A DNA stretch of 17,135 bases from Oscillospiraceae bacterium (GCA_031288675.1 JAITQY010000124.1:1-17135), one strand, 5' to 3'. Numbered from the stretch's first letter, positions 1-8,156 are shown. Notes: a model not told the origin generated them from the sequence alone. Made by a program: numbers and translations.

Positions 1-2711
1 GTAACGCTGGCGCGCTATCAGCTATACCGTACGGGAATAAGGTGACCGAAGCCGATACAAATGCCGCAGGCTCGGAACAGGGATGGTACCGGTATTTCCC
101 TTACTCCATTGACCGCACGGTCGGACTGAATTCTATTGCTAAAGTATCTCAAGACGACAGCAGCTACACTCAGACTAAAACGATAGATAACTCCTCATCT
201 CCGGTAAACGTTTATCTGCGTATGAGCGTTGAAAACCCGTTGTCAGAGAATTACGGTACGCTAAGCAAGATTCGTTTAATAGATATGCTGCCGTACTCCG
301 GCGATACGATGGCGATTAGCAACAGCCCGAAAAATTCGACCGGTTCGCTAACCGGTTATGAGGTGTACAGCGTCAAGGTAAACGATGCTGAGATACTGTT
401 CGCTGACCTTGCGGCTGCCGGAATACAGTTGTACTATTCCGACGCTGCGAACTTTATGACTAACCGTCAGGAGCTTCGCAATGTTACCGTCTCTGCCGCG
501 GGTCATTGGACTCCGCTGGCAAGCGCGAATGGTATCCCGGATACCGCAAAAGCCGTTATGGCAGAAAAAGACAACTTTGTTTCCGGAGATACTTTGGAGA
601 TTATACTTAAAGCCACAGCGCCCGCAAGCAGCGATACAAACAAGTACTGGCATAGCATTGCCGCAGGCGGACGATACGGCGCGAACAATATCGTTCCCGG
701 CGAGCCGACCAAATCCGGCTTCACAGGGCTCGGCGGCAATCCAGTGACTGTCAGCGGACGCGTCTGGAACGATACCAATCAAGACGGAGTTCAAGACGTC
801 GGTGAAACCGGTTATCAGGGATTGATTATGACTGATCAGGGCAATGAAGCGGACGTTACGGAAACCGGCTCCAACGGCGAATATTCATTCACCGACGATT
901 TTGACGCGAGTTCATCTTGGCATATTCAATTTACTCTGCCGGATGACTACGCGCTTACGCAGTATCACGCTCCGGCGGCTACCGCGTCAACAAACAGTGA
1001 TTATAGCTTATATCAGGGAACTCCGACAGTATTCTATTCTTTCGGAGCGGTAACAGAGGATAAAATTAATCTTGACGCAGGTATTTACAACACTGCTGTC
1101 GATTATTATACTGTTACGTATCACGTGAACACTCCGTCTGGAGCGACTGGCGGTTCGGTTCCGAGCGCGATAACGGGTATTGAAAGCGGAGATTCCGCAC
1201 AACTCAGCGCGGCTACTGCGGTTCCAACGCGCACGGACGGCAGCGGAACTTACAGCTTCAAGGGCTGGAGTACGACTGTAAACCCGGCGCTTGACGCAAC
1301 GATAGATTACGCAGGCACGGGGCAAATAGCTTCCGTAACAGATGATGTTAATCTGTATGCGGTATGGGTATTTACGGCAACATACTGGAATCTCGCCTAC
1401 GATGTAAACTTACCAGCCGGAGCGGAACAACCATCGACCGCGATAACGCTTCCGGCGGCGCAGAGCAATATTCCGACGGGTACCGCATCGACAGCAACAG
1501 GCAGTCCGACGGGCGTACCTGTCCGCACGGACGTCACAGGTTTTTACACGTTCAACGGATGGAAGACGTCAGCAAGCGGAGGAGATTCATACACTGCCGC
1601 GCAGACTGTACCCGCGCAGAGTGCCGGAACGACAATTACGCTTTACGCCCAGTGGACGTTTACGGGCAGCACCTACACGGTAACCTACCACGCGAACACT
1701 CCGTCCGGAGCGGAACCCGGCACGGTGCCCGATGCGCTCACAAACATCCCTGCGGGCAGTTCCGCACAGTTAAGCCCGGCGATAACTGTTCCAACGAAAT
1801 CCGGCGGCAAGTATGAATTCAAGGGCTGGAGCCTTACGCCTGATCCGGAGCTTGACGCAGACATTGACTTCGCCGGTAATGCGGTGATTGACCCTGTGGG
1901 GCGGAACTATGACCTATATGCCGTCTGGACTTGGAAGAAGAACCCGGCCGGCGCAGAAACCAACAGCAAAGATGACGATACTAAACCTTCTCCAACGCCG
2001 GTCGGAGCAATATTCTCTGACGAACACTATGCTTACGTAGTGGGATACCCCGACGGCGAGGTCAAGCCGCAGAACAACATCACTCGCGCGGAGGTCACTA
2101 CGGTATTCTTCAGACTGCTGACAGAACAGAACCGAAGTTCTAACTGGAGGGAAACCAATACTTACAGTGATGTAAACGCGAACGATTGGTTTAATAACGC
2201 TGTATCTGTGATGAGCGGCATGAAAGTTGTAAACGGCTACCCGGACGGTTCGTTCAACCCTAACGCTAATATTAGCAGGGCGGAGGTCGCGGTAATCGCC
2301 GCGCGCTTTGCGCGGCAATTGGGAACCGGCAAAACCAACACAACGGCTTTCAGCGATATTGACGGTCACTGGGCGAAAAACGATATATTATTTGCCGCTT
2401 CAGTCGGCTGGATCAACGGCTATCCGGACGGTACTTTTGAGCCGGATCAGCCGCTTACCCGCGCGGAGTTTATGGCGTTAGCCAACAGAATGTTAGAACG
2501 CGTTCCGGAGTACGAAGGCGACCTGCTTGACAATATGGTCAAATGGGCGGACAACGCTGACAATACGGCGTGGTATTACCTTGATGTTCAGGAGGCTACT
2601 AACTCGCATACTTATACCCGCAAGATAACGCTTGTTCCTAAACTTCTATTCAAATACGAACGCTGGGAACTTATTACGCACCATAAAGATTGGACTTTAC
2701 TGGAGCGGTAA
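1..2711 (+). CDS. SLH-anchored surface protein with SdrD-like and InlB-type repeat domains (5' end outside window)
   Basis: The reading frame is already open at base 3 and has no stop before the GTG at 42, so the gene starts upstream of the window. About 900 residues are visible. Order: an unassigned beta-rich region to about nt 735; an SdrD/Cna-B-like domain at about nt 745-1100 (VSGRVWNDTNQDGVQD, a Ca-binding-like start); three InlB/Listeria-Bacteroides repeats at about 1104-1376, 1377-1667 and 1668-1934, each with YxVxYxxNxPxGA, a central F(K/N)GW and a terminal LYAxW; a polar linker with KPSPTP; then three SLH domains at about 2010-2130, 2160-2310 and 2350-2500 with GYPDG and RAE motifs. 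By family knowledge, SLH triplets bind pyruvylated secondary cell-wall polymers, so this is an extracellular, wall-bound protein, plausibly an adhesin (inference). The tail ending in DWTLLER resembles other clostridial SLH proteins. A terminator follows directly. Confidence 0.93.
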   Translation, partial: NAGALSAIPYGNKVTEADTNAAGSEQGWYRYFPYSIDRTVGLNSIAKVSQDDSSYTQTKTIDNSSSPVNVYLRMSVENPLSENYGTLSKIRLIDMLPYSGDTMAISNSPKNSTGSLTGYEVYSVKVNDAEILFADLAAAGIQLYYSDAANFMTNRQELRNVTVSAAGHWTPLASANGIPDTAKAVMAEKDNFVSGDTLEIILKATAPASSDTNKYWHSIAAGGRYGANNIVPGEPTKSGFTGLGGNPVTVSGRVWNDTNQDGVQDVGETGYQGLIMTDQGNEADVTETGSNGEYSFTDDFDASSSWHIQFTLPDDYALTQYHAPAATASTNSDYSLYQGTPTVFYSFGAVTEDKINLDAGIYNTAVDYYTVTYHVNTPSGATGGSVPSAITGIESGDSAQLSAATAVPTRTDGSGTYSFKGWSTTVNPALDATIDYAGTGQIASVTDDVNLYAVWVFTATYWNLAYDVNLPAGAEQPSTAITLPAAQSNIPTGTASTATGSPTGVPVRTDVTGFYTFNGWKTSASGGDSYTAAQTVPAQSAGTTITLYAQWTFTGSTYTVTYHANTPSGAEPGTVPDALTNIPAGSSAQLSPAITVPTKSGGKYEFKGWSLTPDPELDADIDFAGNAVIDPVGRNYDLYAVWTWKKNPAGAETNSKDDDTKPSPTPVGAIFSDEHYAYVVGYPDGEVKPQNNITRAEVTTVFFRLLTEQNRSSNWRETNTYSDVNANDWFNNAVSVMSGMKVVNGYPDGSFNPNANISRAEVAVIAARFARQLGTGKTNTTAFSDIDGHWAKNDILFAASVGWINGYPDGTFEPDQPLTRAEFMALANRMLERVPEYEGDLLDNMVKWADNADNTAWYYLDVQEATNSHTYTRKITLVPKLLFKYERWELITHHKDWTLLER

Positions 2712-2730
2712 TGCTCCGGCACAAACTCAT

Positions 2731-2775
2731 TGCCGCTCCGCCGAATAATCTTCGGCGGAGCGGCATATTATTCTT
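2731..2775 (+). terminator. Strong intrinsic terminator after the SLH protein gene
   Basis: A perfect 15-bp stem (arms 2731-2745 and 2751-2765, loop TAATC) is followed by the T-rich run TATTATTCTT. It lies 19 bases after the TAA stop and separates the surface protein gene from the next promoter. A smaller GGAGC/GCTCC hairpin (2702-2706 with 2713-2717) spans the stop codon itself. Confidence 0.88.
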
Positions 2776-2822
2776 CCTGACACGCATAGCATAAAAATTC
2801 ATAATTTATTTACTTTTACATC

Positions 2823-2851
2823 TTGACATTTCGTTCGCAATGTGCTATAAT
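2823..2851 (+). promoter_or_regulatory. Consensus sigma-A promoter for the ymfF-ymfH-GH113-epimerase run
   Basis: TTGACA at 2823-2828 and TATAAT at 2846-2851 are both perfect hexamers with a 17-base spacer. Transcription should start near 2858, giving a leader of about 120 bases before the ATG at 2981. No known riboswitch or T-box motif was recognised in that leader. Confidence 0.85.
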
Positions 2852-2980
2852 ATATTTACATAAAAACTTCAAGCCGTATTGGGCTCTTCACGAGAATAAC
2901 GGTGCAGTTGTTTTGAAAACCCTTGCAATTCGCCAAATTATATGGTAAGATTGACCAAAGCGTACAGGGAGGTTTAACTG

Positions 2981-4261
2981 ATGTCTGAATACAATGTCAC
3001 TCGGCGCGAAATTTTGCCTGATGTCGAACTTGCGTGTGTCAGTACGGATAAATTCAAGTCAAGCATTGTGGGATTGGTACTTAAAACGCAGCTCTGTAAA
3101 GAACACGCGTCCCTCAATGCGCTTATACCGCGCGTTTTACTTAGAGGGTGTTCGCGCAAACCCGAGATGAAAAGCATAACGGCGGAATTGGAAGACCTAT
3201 ATGGTACAAGCCTTCAAAGTGTGGCTATGACCATCGGGGAGGCTCAATGTATTCTGCTGATGATGACTGTTTCTGACGATAAGTTTATACCGGGCGAAAC
3301 CGGACTTTTTGAACGCGCGGCTGCATTTTTCGGCGAGTTTCTGACTGACCCGGTTTTAGAGAACGGCTTATTCCGCGGGGATTACGTCAATACGGAGCGT
3401 GATATCCTCGTTCAGGAGATTTTATCGCAGATGAACGACCGACCAAGTTATGCGCTTAACCGTCTGAAGCAAGAAATGTTTTCTGGCGAGAATTTCGGTG
3501 TTGACCCGCTGGGCGATGTAGAGACTGCCTCGTCAATAACGCCGGAGACACTTACCGCGCGCTACCGCGAACTCATTGAAACAAGCGAGATTAAAATTAT
3601 ATACACCGGAAGCGAAAGCGCGGAACGCGTTGAAAAGGCGTTTACATCGGCTTTAGACAAACTTCCGCGCGGAAGAATACTTAAAGCTGTTACGCGTCCT
3701 CACACTGATACCGGCTCTGTGCGTAATTTTGAGGAGCAGATTGACGTTACGCAAGGCAATATTGCGATAGGATTCAATCTTGGCGAAATGGCGGAGCGCG
3801 ACCGCGCCGCTTTGCAGGTTATGGGCATTATATACGGCGGTACGCCTATGTCTAAGCTCTTCAAAACAGTGCGCGAGAAGCTTAGCCTTTGCTACTTCGC
3901 TCAGTCTATGACGGTGCAGGAAAAAGGAGTTATGTTTGTGATTTCCGGTATTGATTTTGACAAGCGCGAGACCGCTCAGCGCGAAATCCTTAATCAGTTG
4001 GAGCTTATGAAAAAAGGAAAGATTTCTTTTATTGAGATGCTTGTTACTAAAAAAGTACTTGGCGCGGCTTACAGCGCGGTTGCTGACGGACTGGCAATGC
4101 TTGCGAGCTGGTACTTGGAGCAGATTCTTACAGACAGGTCGGATAGCCCGGTTGATTTTGTGAAGAAAATCAAAAAGGTGTCAAAAAATGACGTCAGAAA
4201 GATGGCTAAGCGCGCTAAACTTGATTCTGTATTCTGGCTCTGCGGAAAGGAGGCGGCGTAA
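2981..4261 (+). CDS. ymfF: M16-family peptidase homologue, YmfF-like (no zinc motif)
   Basis: This 426-residue protein has the length and two-half layout of bacterial M16 (pitrilysin/insulinase fold) proteins. The usual HxxEH zinc site is absent from the N-terminal half: the equivalent region reads LNALIPRVLLRG. This matches the non-catalytic partner type seen as YmfF beside YmfH in Bacillus, which genetic work links to 5-aminopentanol modification of elongation factor P; the molecular role is not settled. A C-terminal M16-like segment is visible around residues 265-330 (GFNLGEMAERDRAALQVMG, then GTPMSKLFKTVREKLSLCYF). The start is fixed by AGGGAGG at 2966-2972, eight bases before the ATG. 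The stop codon abuts the next gene's ATG, so the two are almost certainly co-translated and probably form a heterodimer. Confidence 0.88.
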   Translation: MSEYNVTRREILPDVELACVSTDKFKSSIVGLVLKTQLCKEHASLNALIPRVLLRGCSRKPEMKSITAELEDLYGTSLQSVAMTIGEAQCILLMMTVSDDKFIPGETGLFERAAAFFGEFLTDPVLENGLFRGDYVNTERDILVQEILSQMNDRPSYALNRLKQEMFSGENFGVDPLGDVETASSITPETLTARYRELIETSEIKIIYTGSESAERVEKAFTSALDKLPRGRILKAVTRPHTDTGSVRNFEEQIDVTQGNIAIGFNLGEMAERDRAALQVMGIIYGGTPMSKLFKTVREKLSLCYFAQSMTVQEKGVMFVISGIDFDKRETAQREILNQLELMKKGKISFIEMLVTKKVLGAAYSAVADGLAMLASWYLEQILTDRSDSPVDFVKKIKKVSKNDVRKMAKRAKLDSVFWLCGKEAA

Positions 4262-5548
4262 ATGGAAAAACGTGAATACACTAATGTCGGTGAAACCGTA
4301 TATTACGGAAAAACCTCATCCGGACTTCCGGTTTATGTGCTGCGCAAACCCGGTTTCACTAAGGCGTATGCTTATTATGCGGTGAACTACGGCGGTATAG
4401 ACCGCCGGTTTGATCTCGGCGGCGGTTGGATTGATACTCCTGCCGGCGTAGCGCACTTCCTTGAACACAAGATGTTTGAGATGCCGAATGGCAAAAACGC
4501 GCTGCAAACCCTTACAGCTATGGGCGCTCAGCCAAATGCCCATACAAGCTATGATTTTACAGGTTACTTATTTGAGTGCAGCGGCAAATTCTATAACATT
4601 CTGACGTCTATGCTTAATTTCGTCGGTACGCCTTTCTTTACTGCGGAATCGGTTGAAAAAGAGCAGGGGATTATCCGTCAGGAGATACTGATGGGCGAAA
4701 ACGATCCGGATAATGTATTGGACAACAATATTAGACAATGCCTGTTTTCGGCACATCCGCTTAAAGACGATATAGCGGGTACGGTTGACAGCGTTGGTAC
4801 GATTACTCCGGAGATTCTTTATCAGTGCTACAACGCCTTTTACAATCCGGCGAATATGGTACTTAGCGTAGCGGGAGACGTTGACCCGGAAAAGGTATTC
4901 AAAATTGCGGACAAAGCTACCCGAAAATCGTCCGGCGTTGACCCGGTTCGCGGCTATGGGTTGCCGGAGGATATTAACTATGTCACGCGCGAAACAGTTA
5001 GAGAGATGACAGTTTCTCCGCCGTTATATTCTATCGGCGCTAAAGCCGCCGTTGAGCGCGATATTCGCGGTAAGGCTTATTATAGGCGCGTCTGCGTTGC
5101 TGAAGTCGCTTGCCGGTATCTGCTCAGCAGTGCGCGACCGTTTTATGAGCGTCTGTACAACGACGGCGTTATTATCGGAGGTATTGGTTCGGGAACTAAT
5201 AGTGTCAGCGGCGCATCGCTACTGACGATTGGAGGCGCGTCAATGGAACCCGGCAAAGTATATGATGAAATCGTTGCGGAATCCGCCAGTATTGCCGTAA
5301 ACGGGTTAGATGAAGCGGTTTTTAGCCGAATGAAAAAGGCATATCTCGGCGCTGATTTGCGCTCATATGAGGATCTCGGAGGTATGTGCCAGCGGCTTGC
5401 GCGCGGACATTTCCGCGATATGGATTACTTTGCGGACGCGCTTGACATTATTTTAGATATTACGCCGGAAGAGGCAAGGCAATTCATCGGCGAAGTACTT
5501 ACACCGGAACGTATGGCAATTTCTATTGTACGTCCGCCAAACGTTTAA
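4262..5548 (+). CDS. ymfH: M16-family zinc peptidase, YmfH-like (catalytic partner)
   Basis: This 428-residue protein carries the inverted zinc motif HFLEH at residues 65-69 and the downstream glutamate helix EQGIIRQE (E134, E141), the expected third zinc ligand region of M16 peptidases. The R/Y-rich C-terminal half (RPFYERLYNDGVIIGG near 290) fits the substrate-binding domain of the family. It is the probable active partner of the preceding zinc-less homologue, as in the Bacillus ymfF/ymfH pair. AAAGGAGG at 4246-4253 lies inside the end of the upstream gene, eight bases before this ATG. Only 34 bases with no terminator separate it from the glycoside hydrolase gene. Its natural substrate cannot be read from the sequence; the EF-P connection is from family knowledge. 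Confidence 0.9.
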   Translation: MEKREYTNVGETVYYGKTSSGLPVYVLRKPGFTKAYAYYAVNYGGIDRRFDLGGGWIDTPAGVAHFLEHKMFEMPNGKNALQTLTAMGAQPNAHTSYDFTGYLFECSGKFYNILTSMLNFVGTPFFTAESVEKEQGIIRQEILMGENDPDNVLDNNIRQCLFSAHPLKDDIAGTVDSVGTITPEILYQCYNAFYNPANMVLSVAGDVDPEKVFKIADKATRKSSGVDPVRGYGLPEDINYVTRETVREMTVSPPLYSIGAKAAVERDIRGKAYYRRVCVAEVACRYLLSSARPFYERLYNDGVIIGGIGSGTNSVSGASLLTIGGASMEPGKVYDEIVAESASIAVNGLDEAVFSRMKKAYLGADLRSYEDLGGMCQRLARGHFRDMDYFADALDIILDITPEEARQFIGEVLTPERMAISIVRPPNV

Positions 5549-5582
5549 TGAAAGCTGTAACACAGCATAACAGGAGATAGTT

Positions 5583-6497
5583 ATGGAACAGATAAACGCA
5601 ATGAATTTCGGCGTTTTTGCCGGTAAGGGCATGTTTGACGGCGATGAGGCACGAGTCAGCCTAAGACAAATGAAAGAACGCACGAATGCGTCGCATGTAA
5701 TTTTTACCCCGTCCGGACTGATGGAAACGCCTCAGAGCGAGACCATAGTTTGGCGCGGCGAATGGAATATGCCGGACACAGAACTTTCAGAGTTCATCGC
5801 GTTTGCGCAATCGCTGGGACTAAAAGTGATCCTTAAACCAACGCTTAATTGTATGAACGGCACTTGGAGAGCGTTCATCAACTTCTTTGATAATGAGGTT
5901 CCTCCGGAGCCTAAGTGGAGCAGCTGGTTCAAATCGCATTTAGAGTTCCACCGCAGCTATGCTAAGCTTGCTAAGGATACGGGATGTGTAATGTATATCA
6001 CCGGATGTGAGATGGTTATGGCGGAGCGCAAGTCCGACCACTGGCGTGAGCTTGTCGCGGAGTGCCGCGATATTTCCGGGTTACCGGTAAGCTACAATAC
6101 GGACAAGTATCAGGAAGATAATGTTGATTGGTGGGATGCGGTGGACGTGATTAGTTCAAGCGGATATTACCCGTCCGGCAGCTGGGATACGCAACTTGAC
6201 CGTATTGAAAAAGTGGTGAAAAGATATGAAAAACCTTTCTTTTTTGCGGAAATAGGGTGTATGAGCGCGACCGGATCATCTGCCGTGCCAAACGACTGGA
6301 CGGCGGGCGGCGCTCCGAATAATGATGAGCAAGCTATGTGGTACGCCGAGATGTTCGCTAAGACTAAAGCGCGCGATTGGTGTTCCGGCTACGGTTTATG
6401 GAGTTGGCAGTCAAATCTGTCTGACCTTGACGAACGCGGCTATTCCTTGTACGGCAAAACTGCGGAGCGCATAGTAAAGGAGAACTTTACCCTATGA
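5583..6497 (+). CDS. GH113-type glycoside hydrolase (probable intracellular beta-mannan oligosaccharide hydrolase)
   Basis: The 304 residues look like a single TIM-barrel glycosidase of clan GH-A, closest in my judgement to family GH113 beta-mannanases. Candidate catalytic residues are E143 in ITGCEM (acid/base, end of strand 4) and E223 in FFFAEIG (nucleophile, strand 7). WWDAVDVISSSGYYP at about 183-197 and GLWSWQ at 271-276 fit family strands. The length matches a bare catalytic domain. There is no signal peptide or binding module, so it should act on short imported oligosaccharides in the cytoplasm (inference). AGGAG at 5572-5576 precedes the ATG by six bases. The stop overlaps the next start as ATGA, and that neighbour is an AGE-type epimerase, which supports a beta-mannoside/mannobiose route. 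Another GH-A specificity remains possible. Confidence 0.75.
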   Translation: MEQINAMNFGVFAGKGMFDGDEARVSLRQMKERTNASHVIFTPSGLMETPQSETIVWRGEWNMPDTELSEFIAFAQSLGLKVILKPTLNCMNGTWRAFINFFDNEVPPEPKWSSWFKSHLEFHRSYAKLAKDTGCVMYITGCEMVMAERKSDHWRELVAECRDISGLPVSYNTDKYQEDNVDWWDAVDVISSSGYYPSGSWDTQLDRIEKVVKRYEKPFFFAEIGCMSATGSSAVPNDWTAGGAPNNDEQAMWYAEMFAKTKARDWCSGYGLWSWQSNLSDLDERGYSLYGKTAERIVKENFTL

Positions 6498-7660
6498 TAA
6501 CATCTGTTAATGCTCTGCGGGAGCGCATGCTGCGCGATTTGACGGAAAATATTCTGCCGTTTTGGATGAATACGGCTATAGACAGCGAGAACGGCGGCTG
6601 GTATGGCGAGATACTGCGCGACGGTACGGTGATGAAAAACGCTAAGAAAGGGTTGATATTGCACGCGCGGATACTGTGGTCGTTCAGCGCGGCGTACAGG
6701 GTTTTGAAACGTCAGGAGTATCTTGAGGCGGCTGAGAGAGCGTTCGCGTATCTTACTGAAAAATTCCTTGACCCGGATGGCGGAGCATACTATATGCTTA
6801 ACGCTGACAGCTCTGTTGCGGAACGTCAGAAGTTCACATACGCGCAGGGATTTGTGCTTTACGCGTTTTCTGAGTATGCCCGCGCAACGGGCAAAGGGAT
6901 TGCATATGCGGATAAAATGTTCAGCTACATAGAGCGCAAATGCAGGTTTGAAGACAGATATTACGAGTTTGCTAAGGGGTCGCCGGAGCTTGACAGTGAG
7001 TTCGGCAAGATGCTGACGATGAACAACCATCTGCATATCATTGAGCCTATTACTAACTACTTCCGCATTCGCAGAACTCCGGAAGTAGAGGCGTCGCTGC
7101 GTAATCTGCTGAAAATTTTTAGCGAGCATATTATTAACGCCGACGCGCCTCATTTTGACCTGTATTTTGACCATAACTGGAAGTCATTTGCGCAGATTAA
7201 CAGCTACGGTCACGATATAGAGGGAAGCTGGCTGTTGTATGAGACCGCAGAAGTACTCGGCGATGAAGAGCTTTTAATAAAAACGAAAGATATTACCCTT
7301 GCAATGGCGGGAGCTGTGATGACGGAGGGGCTTGCTCCGGACACAGGGGCGGTATTTGACGGCGGAGACAGGAACGGGAATATTACCGAGCCTAAACGAG
7401 TGTGGTGGGCGCAGGCTGAGGGAATTGTCGGATTCTTTAACGCATACCAAATTTCCGGAGATGAGGCGTATTTACATGCGGCGTTCCGGTGCTGGGATTA
7501 CATTGAGGAACAAATAATCAATCCAGCCGGAGAGTGGTTCGGGACAGGTAGCGACAGCGAACCGGACGAGAATACTCCGTACCTTGTAAACGCGTGGAAG
7601 TGTCCGTATCATAACACGAGAGCCGCTCTTGAAATAGCGGAGAGGGTGGGAGGTGTGTAA
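6494..7660 (+). CDS. N-acylglucosamine 2-epimerase family enzyme, probable cellobiose/mannobiose 2-epimerase
   Basis: This 388-residue protein has the (alpha/alpha)6-barrel pattern of the AGE family. Residues matching the characterised cellobiose 2-epimerases are visible: R59 (LILHARILWSFS), the HDIEGSW motif at 240-246 (H240 and E243 catalytic candidates, W246), WWAQAEG at 304-310 (W304, E309) and H373 in KCPYHNTRA. These enzymes interconvert glucose and mannose at the reducing end of beta-1,4-disaccharides; in mannan pathways mannobiose becomes mannosyl-glucose for a GH130 phosphorylase. No GH130 gene is in the window. The ATG overlaps the GH113 stop (ATGA), with AAAGGAG at about 6476-6482. 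Cytoplasmic. N-acetylglucosamine or aldose-ketose specificity is the alternative, but length and motifs favour the disaccharide type. Confidence 0.85.
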   Translation: MITSVNALRERMLRDLTENILPFWMNTAIDSENGGWYGEILRDGTVMKNAKKGLILHARILWSFSAAYRVLKRQEYLEAAERAFAYLTEKFLDPDGGAYYMLNADSSVAERQKFTYAQGFVLYAFSEYARATGKGIAYADKMFSYIERKCRFEDRYYEFAKGSPELDSEFGKMLTMNNHLHIIEPITNYFRIRRTPEVEASLRNLLKIFSEHIINADAPHFDLYFDHNWKSFAQINSYGHDIEGSWLLYETAEVLGDEELLIKTKDITLAMAGAVMTEGLAPDTGAVFDGGDRNGNITEPKRVWWAQAEGIVGFFNAYQISGDEAYLHAAFRCWDYIEEQIINPAGEWFGTGSDSEPDENTPYLVNAWKCPYHNTRAALEIAERVGGV

Positions 7661-7932
7661 AAATCACCGCTGACGCTTGCAGCAGGGATATATTTTTGAC
7701 AGTGACGTATTCCTATGCTGATAATGCCGAGATGTTTTTGTATGTATTTGTTTCGTTTTGATGCTGCGCTTTTTCATAAGTAACCTCGATTCTAATTAAT
7801 TATTTTAAAATAATATTTATAAGACAAGAAATTATGTTTGTATAACTTTTATTTGAAAACAATATAACATAAATCTTTTTTATTGTCAAGTATTTTTGGA
7901 AAAAATTTCAGAATTTTTTCTTCCTAATAATA

Positions 7933-7961
7933 TTGACTATTACAGAATATTGATTTATAAT
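7933..7961 (+). promoter_or_regulatory. Candidate sigma-A promoter in the AT-rich gap
   Basis: TTGACT at 7933-7938 and TATAAT at 7956-7961 are separated by 17 bases, five of six and six of six matches. Transcription would begin near 7968, exactly where the CRISPR-repeat-like sequence starts, and could read toward spoIIID. In AT-rich DNA such boxes also arise by chance. Confidence 0.5.
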
Positions 7962-7967
7962 CTACTT

Positions 7968-7995
7968 GTTGTCAGCGCAAGCTGTGGATTGAAAT
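7968..7995 (+). repeat. Single CRISPR-repeat-like sequence (orphan; candidate only)
   Basis: A short stem AGC-GCAA-GCT at 7974-7983 is followed by GTGGATTGAAAT (7984-7995), which is the typical 3' end of type I-C (and related) CRISPR repeats, preceded by GTC as in those repeats. The element is only about 25-28 bases, shorter than the usual 32, and no second full copy exists in the window, so this is not an array. An AT-rich leader-like stretch and a promoter lie directly upstream. It may be a relic or a coincidence. Confidence 0.27.
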
Positions 7996-8023
7996 GTATA
8001 TCTTTTTTTTGAGTCGTCAAACG

Positions 8024-8066
8024 TGAGGTCGCTCTTATCAAAATTATTTTGATAAGAGCGACCTCA
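8024..8066. repeat. Perfect 20-bp inverted repeat with a 3-base loop
   Basis: The left arm TGAGGTCGCTCTTATCAAAA (8024-8043) and the right arm (8047-8066) are exact reverse complements around TTA. Neither side has a U-tract, so it is not a textbook intrinsic terminator, though it could still end or attenuate read-through into spoIIID, or form a cruciform or protein-binding site. It lies about 90 bases upstream of the spoIIID start codon. Confidence 0.85.
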
Positions 8067-8156
8067 TATATTATAATTAAAGGAATGAACGCGTTCTAAC
8101 TGTTTTATTGTGTGCATAGAATTTACCATATTCAAACTGCGGGAGTGGTAAAAACT

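Larger units (their letters stand above)
7661..8156. other. AT-rich intergenic region without a recognisable protein gene
   Basis: About 500 bases lie between the epimerase and spoIIID. I find no convincing ORF. From 7776 to about 7967 the sequence is very AT-rich. It contains a promoter-like pair TTGACA (7696-7701) N18 GATAAT (7720-7725), an AT-only hairpin (7899-7907 with 7912-7920, loop TCAG), a better promoter at 7933-7961, a CRISPR-repeat-like sequence at 7968-7995, a T8 run at about 8003-8010 and a perfect inverted repeat at 8024-8066. A small RNA gene is possible. There is no obvious U-tract terminator for the epimerase operon here. Confidence 0.6.

Noticed and set aside
348..794. 148-residue minus-strand ORF inside the surface protein gene
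   Set aside because: Shadow of a well-supported coding frame; no motif or ribosome site.
6440..7174. 244-residue minus-strand ORF
   Set aside because: Entirely antisense to the end of the GH113 gene and the epimerase gene, with no family pattern; the plus-strand genes have clear motifs.
7696..7725. Promoter-like TTGACA-N18-GATAAT after the epimerase gene
   Set aside because: No gene or structured RNA follows within a reasonable distance and the region is AT-rich, so I keep it only as a note in the intergenic entry.
7968..8066. A true CRISPR array
   Set aside because: Only one repeat-like sequence and no second full copy or cas gene are present, so it is listed only as an orphan candidate.
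8112..8156. Longer SpoIIID start at 8112
   Set aside because: Adds 15 residues not typical of SpoIIID; the ATG at 8157 has a well-placed GGGAG.
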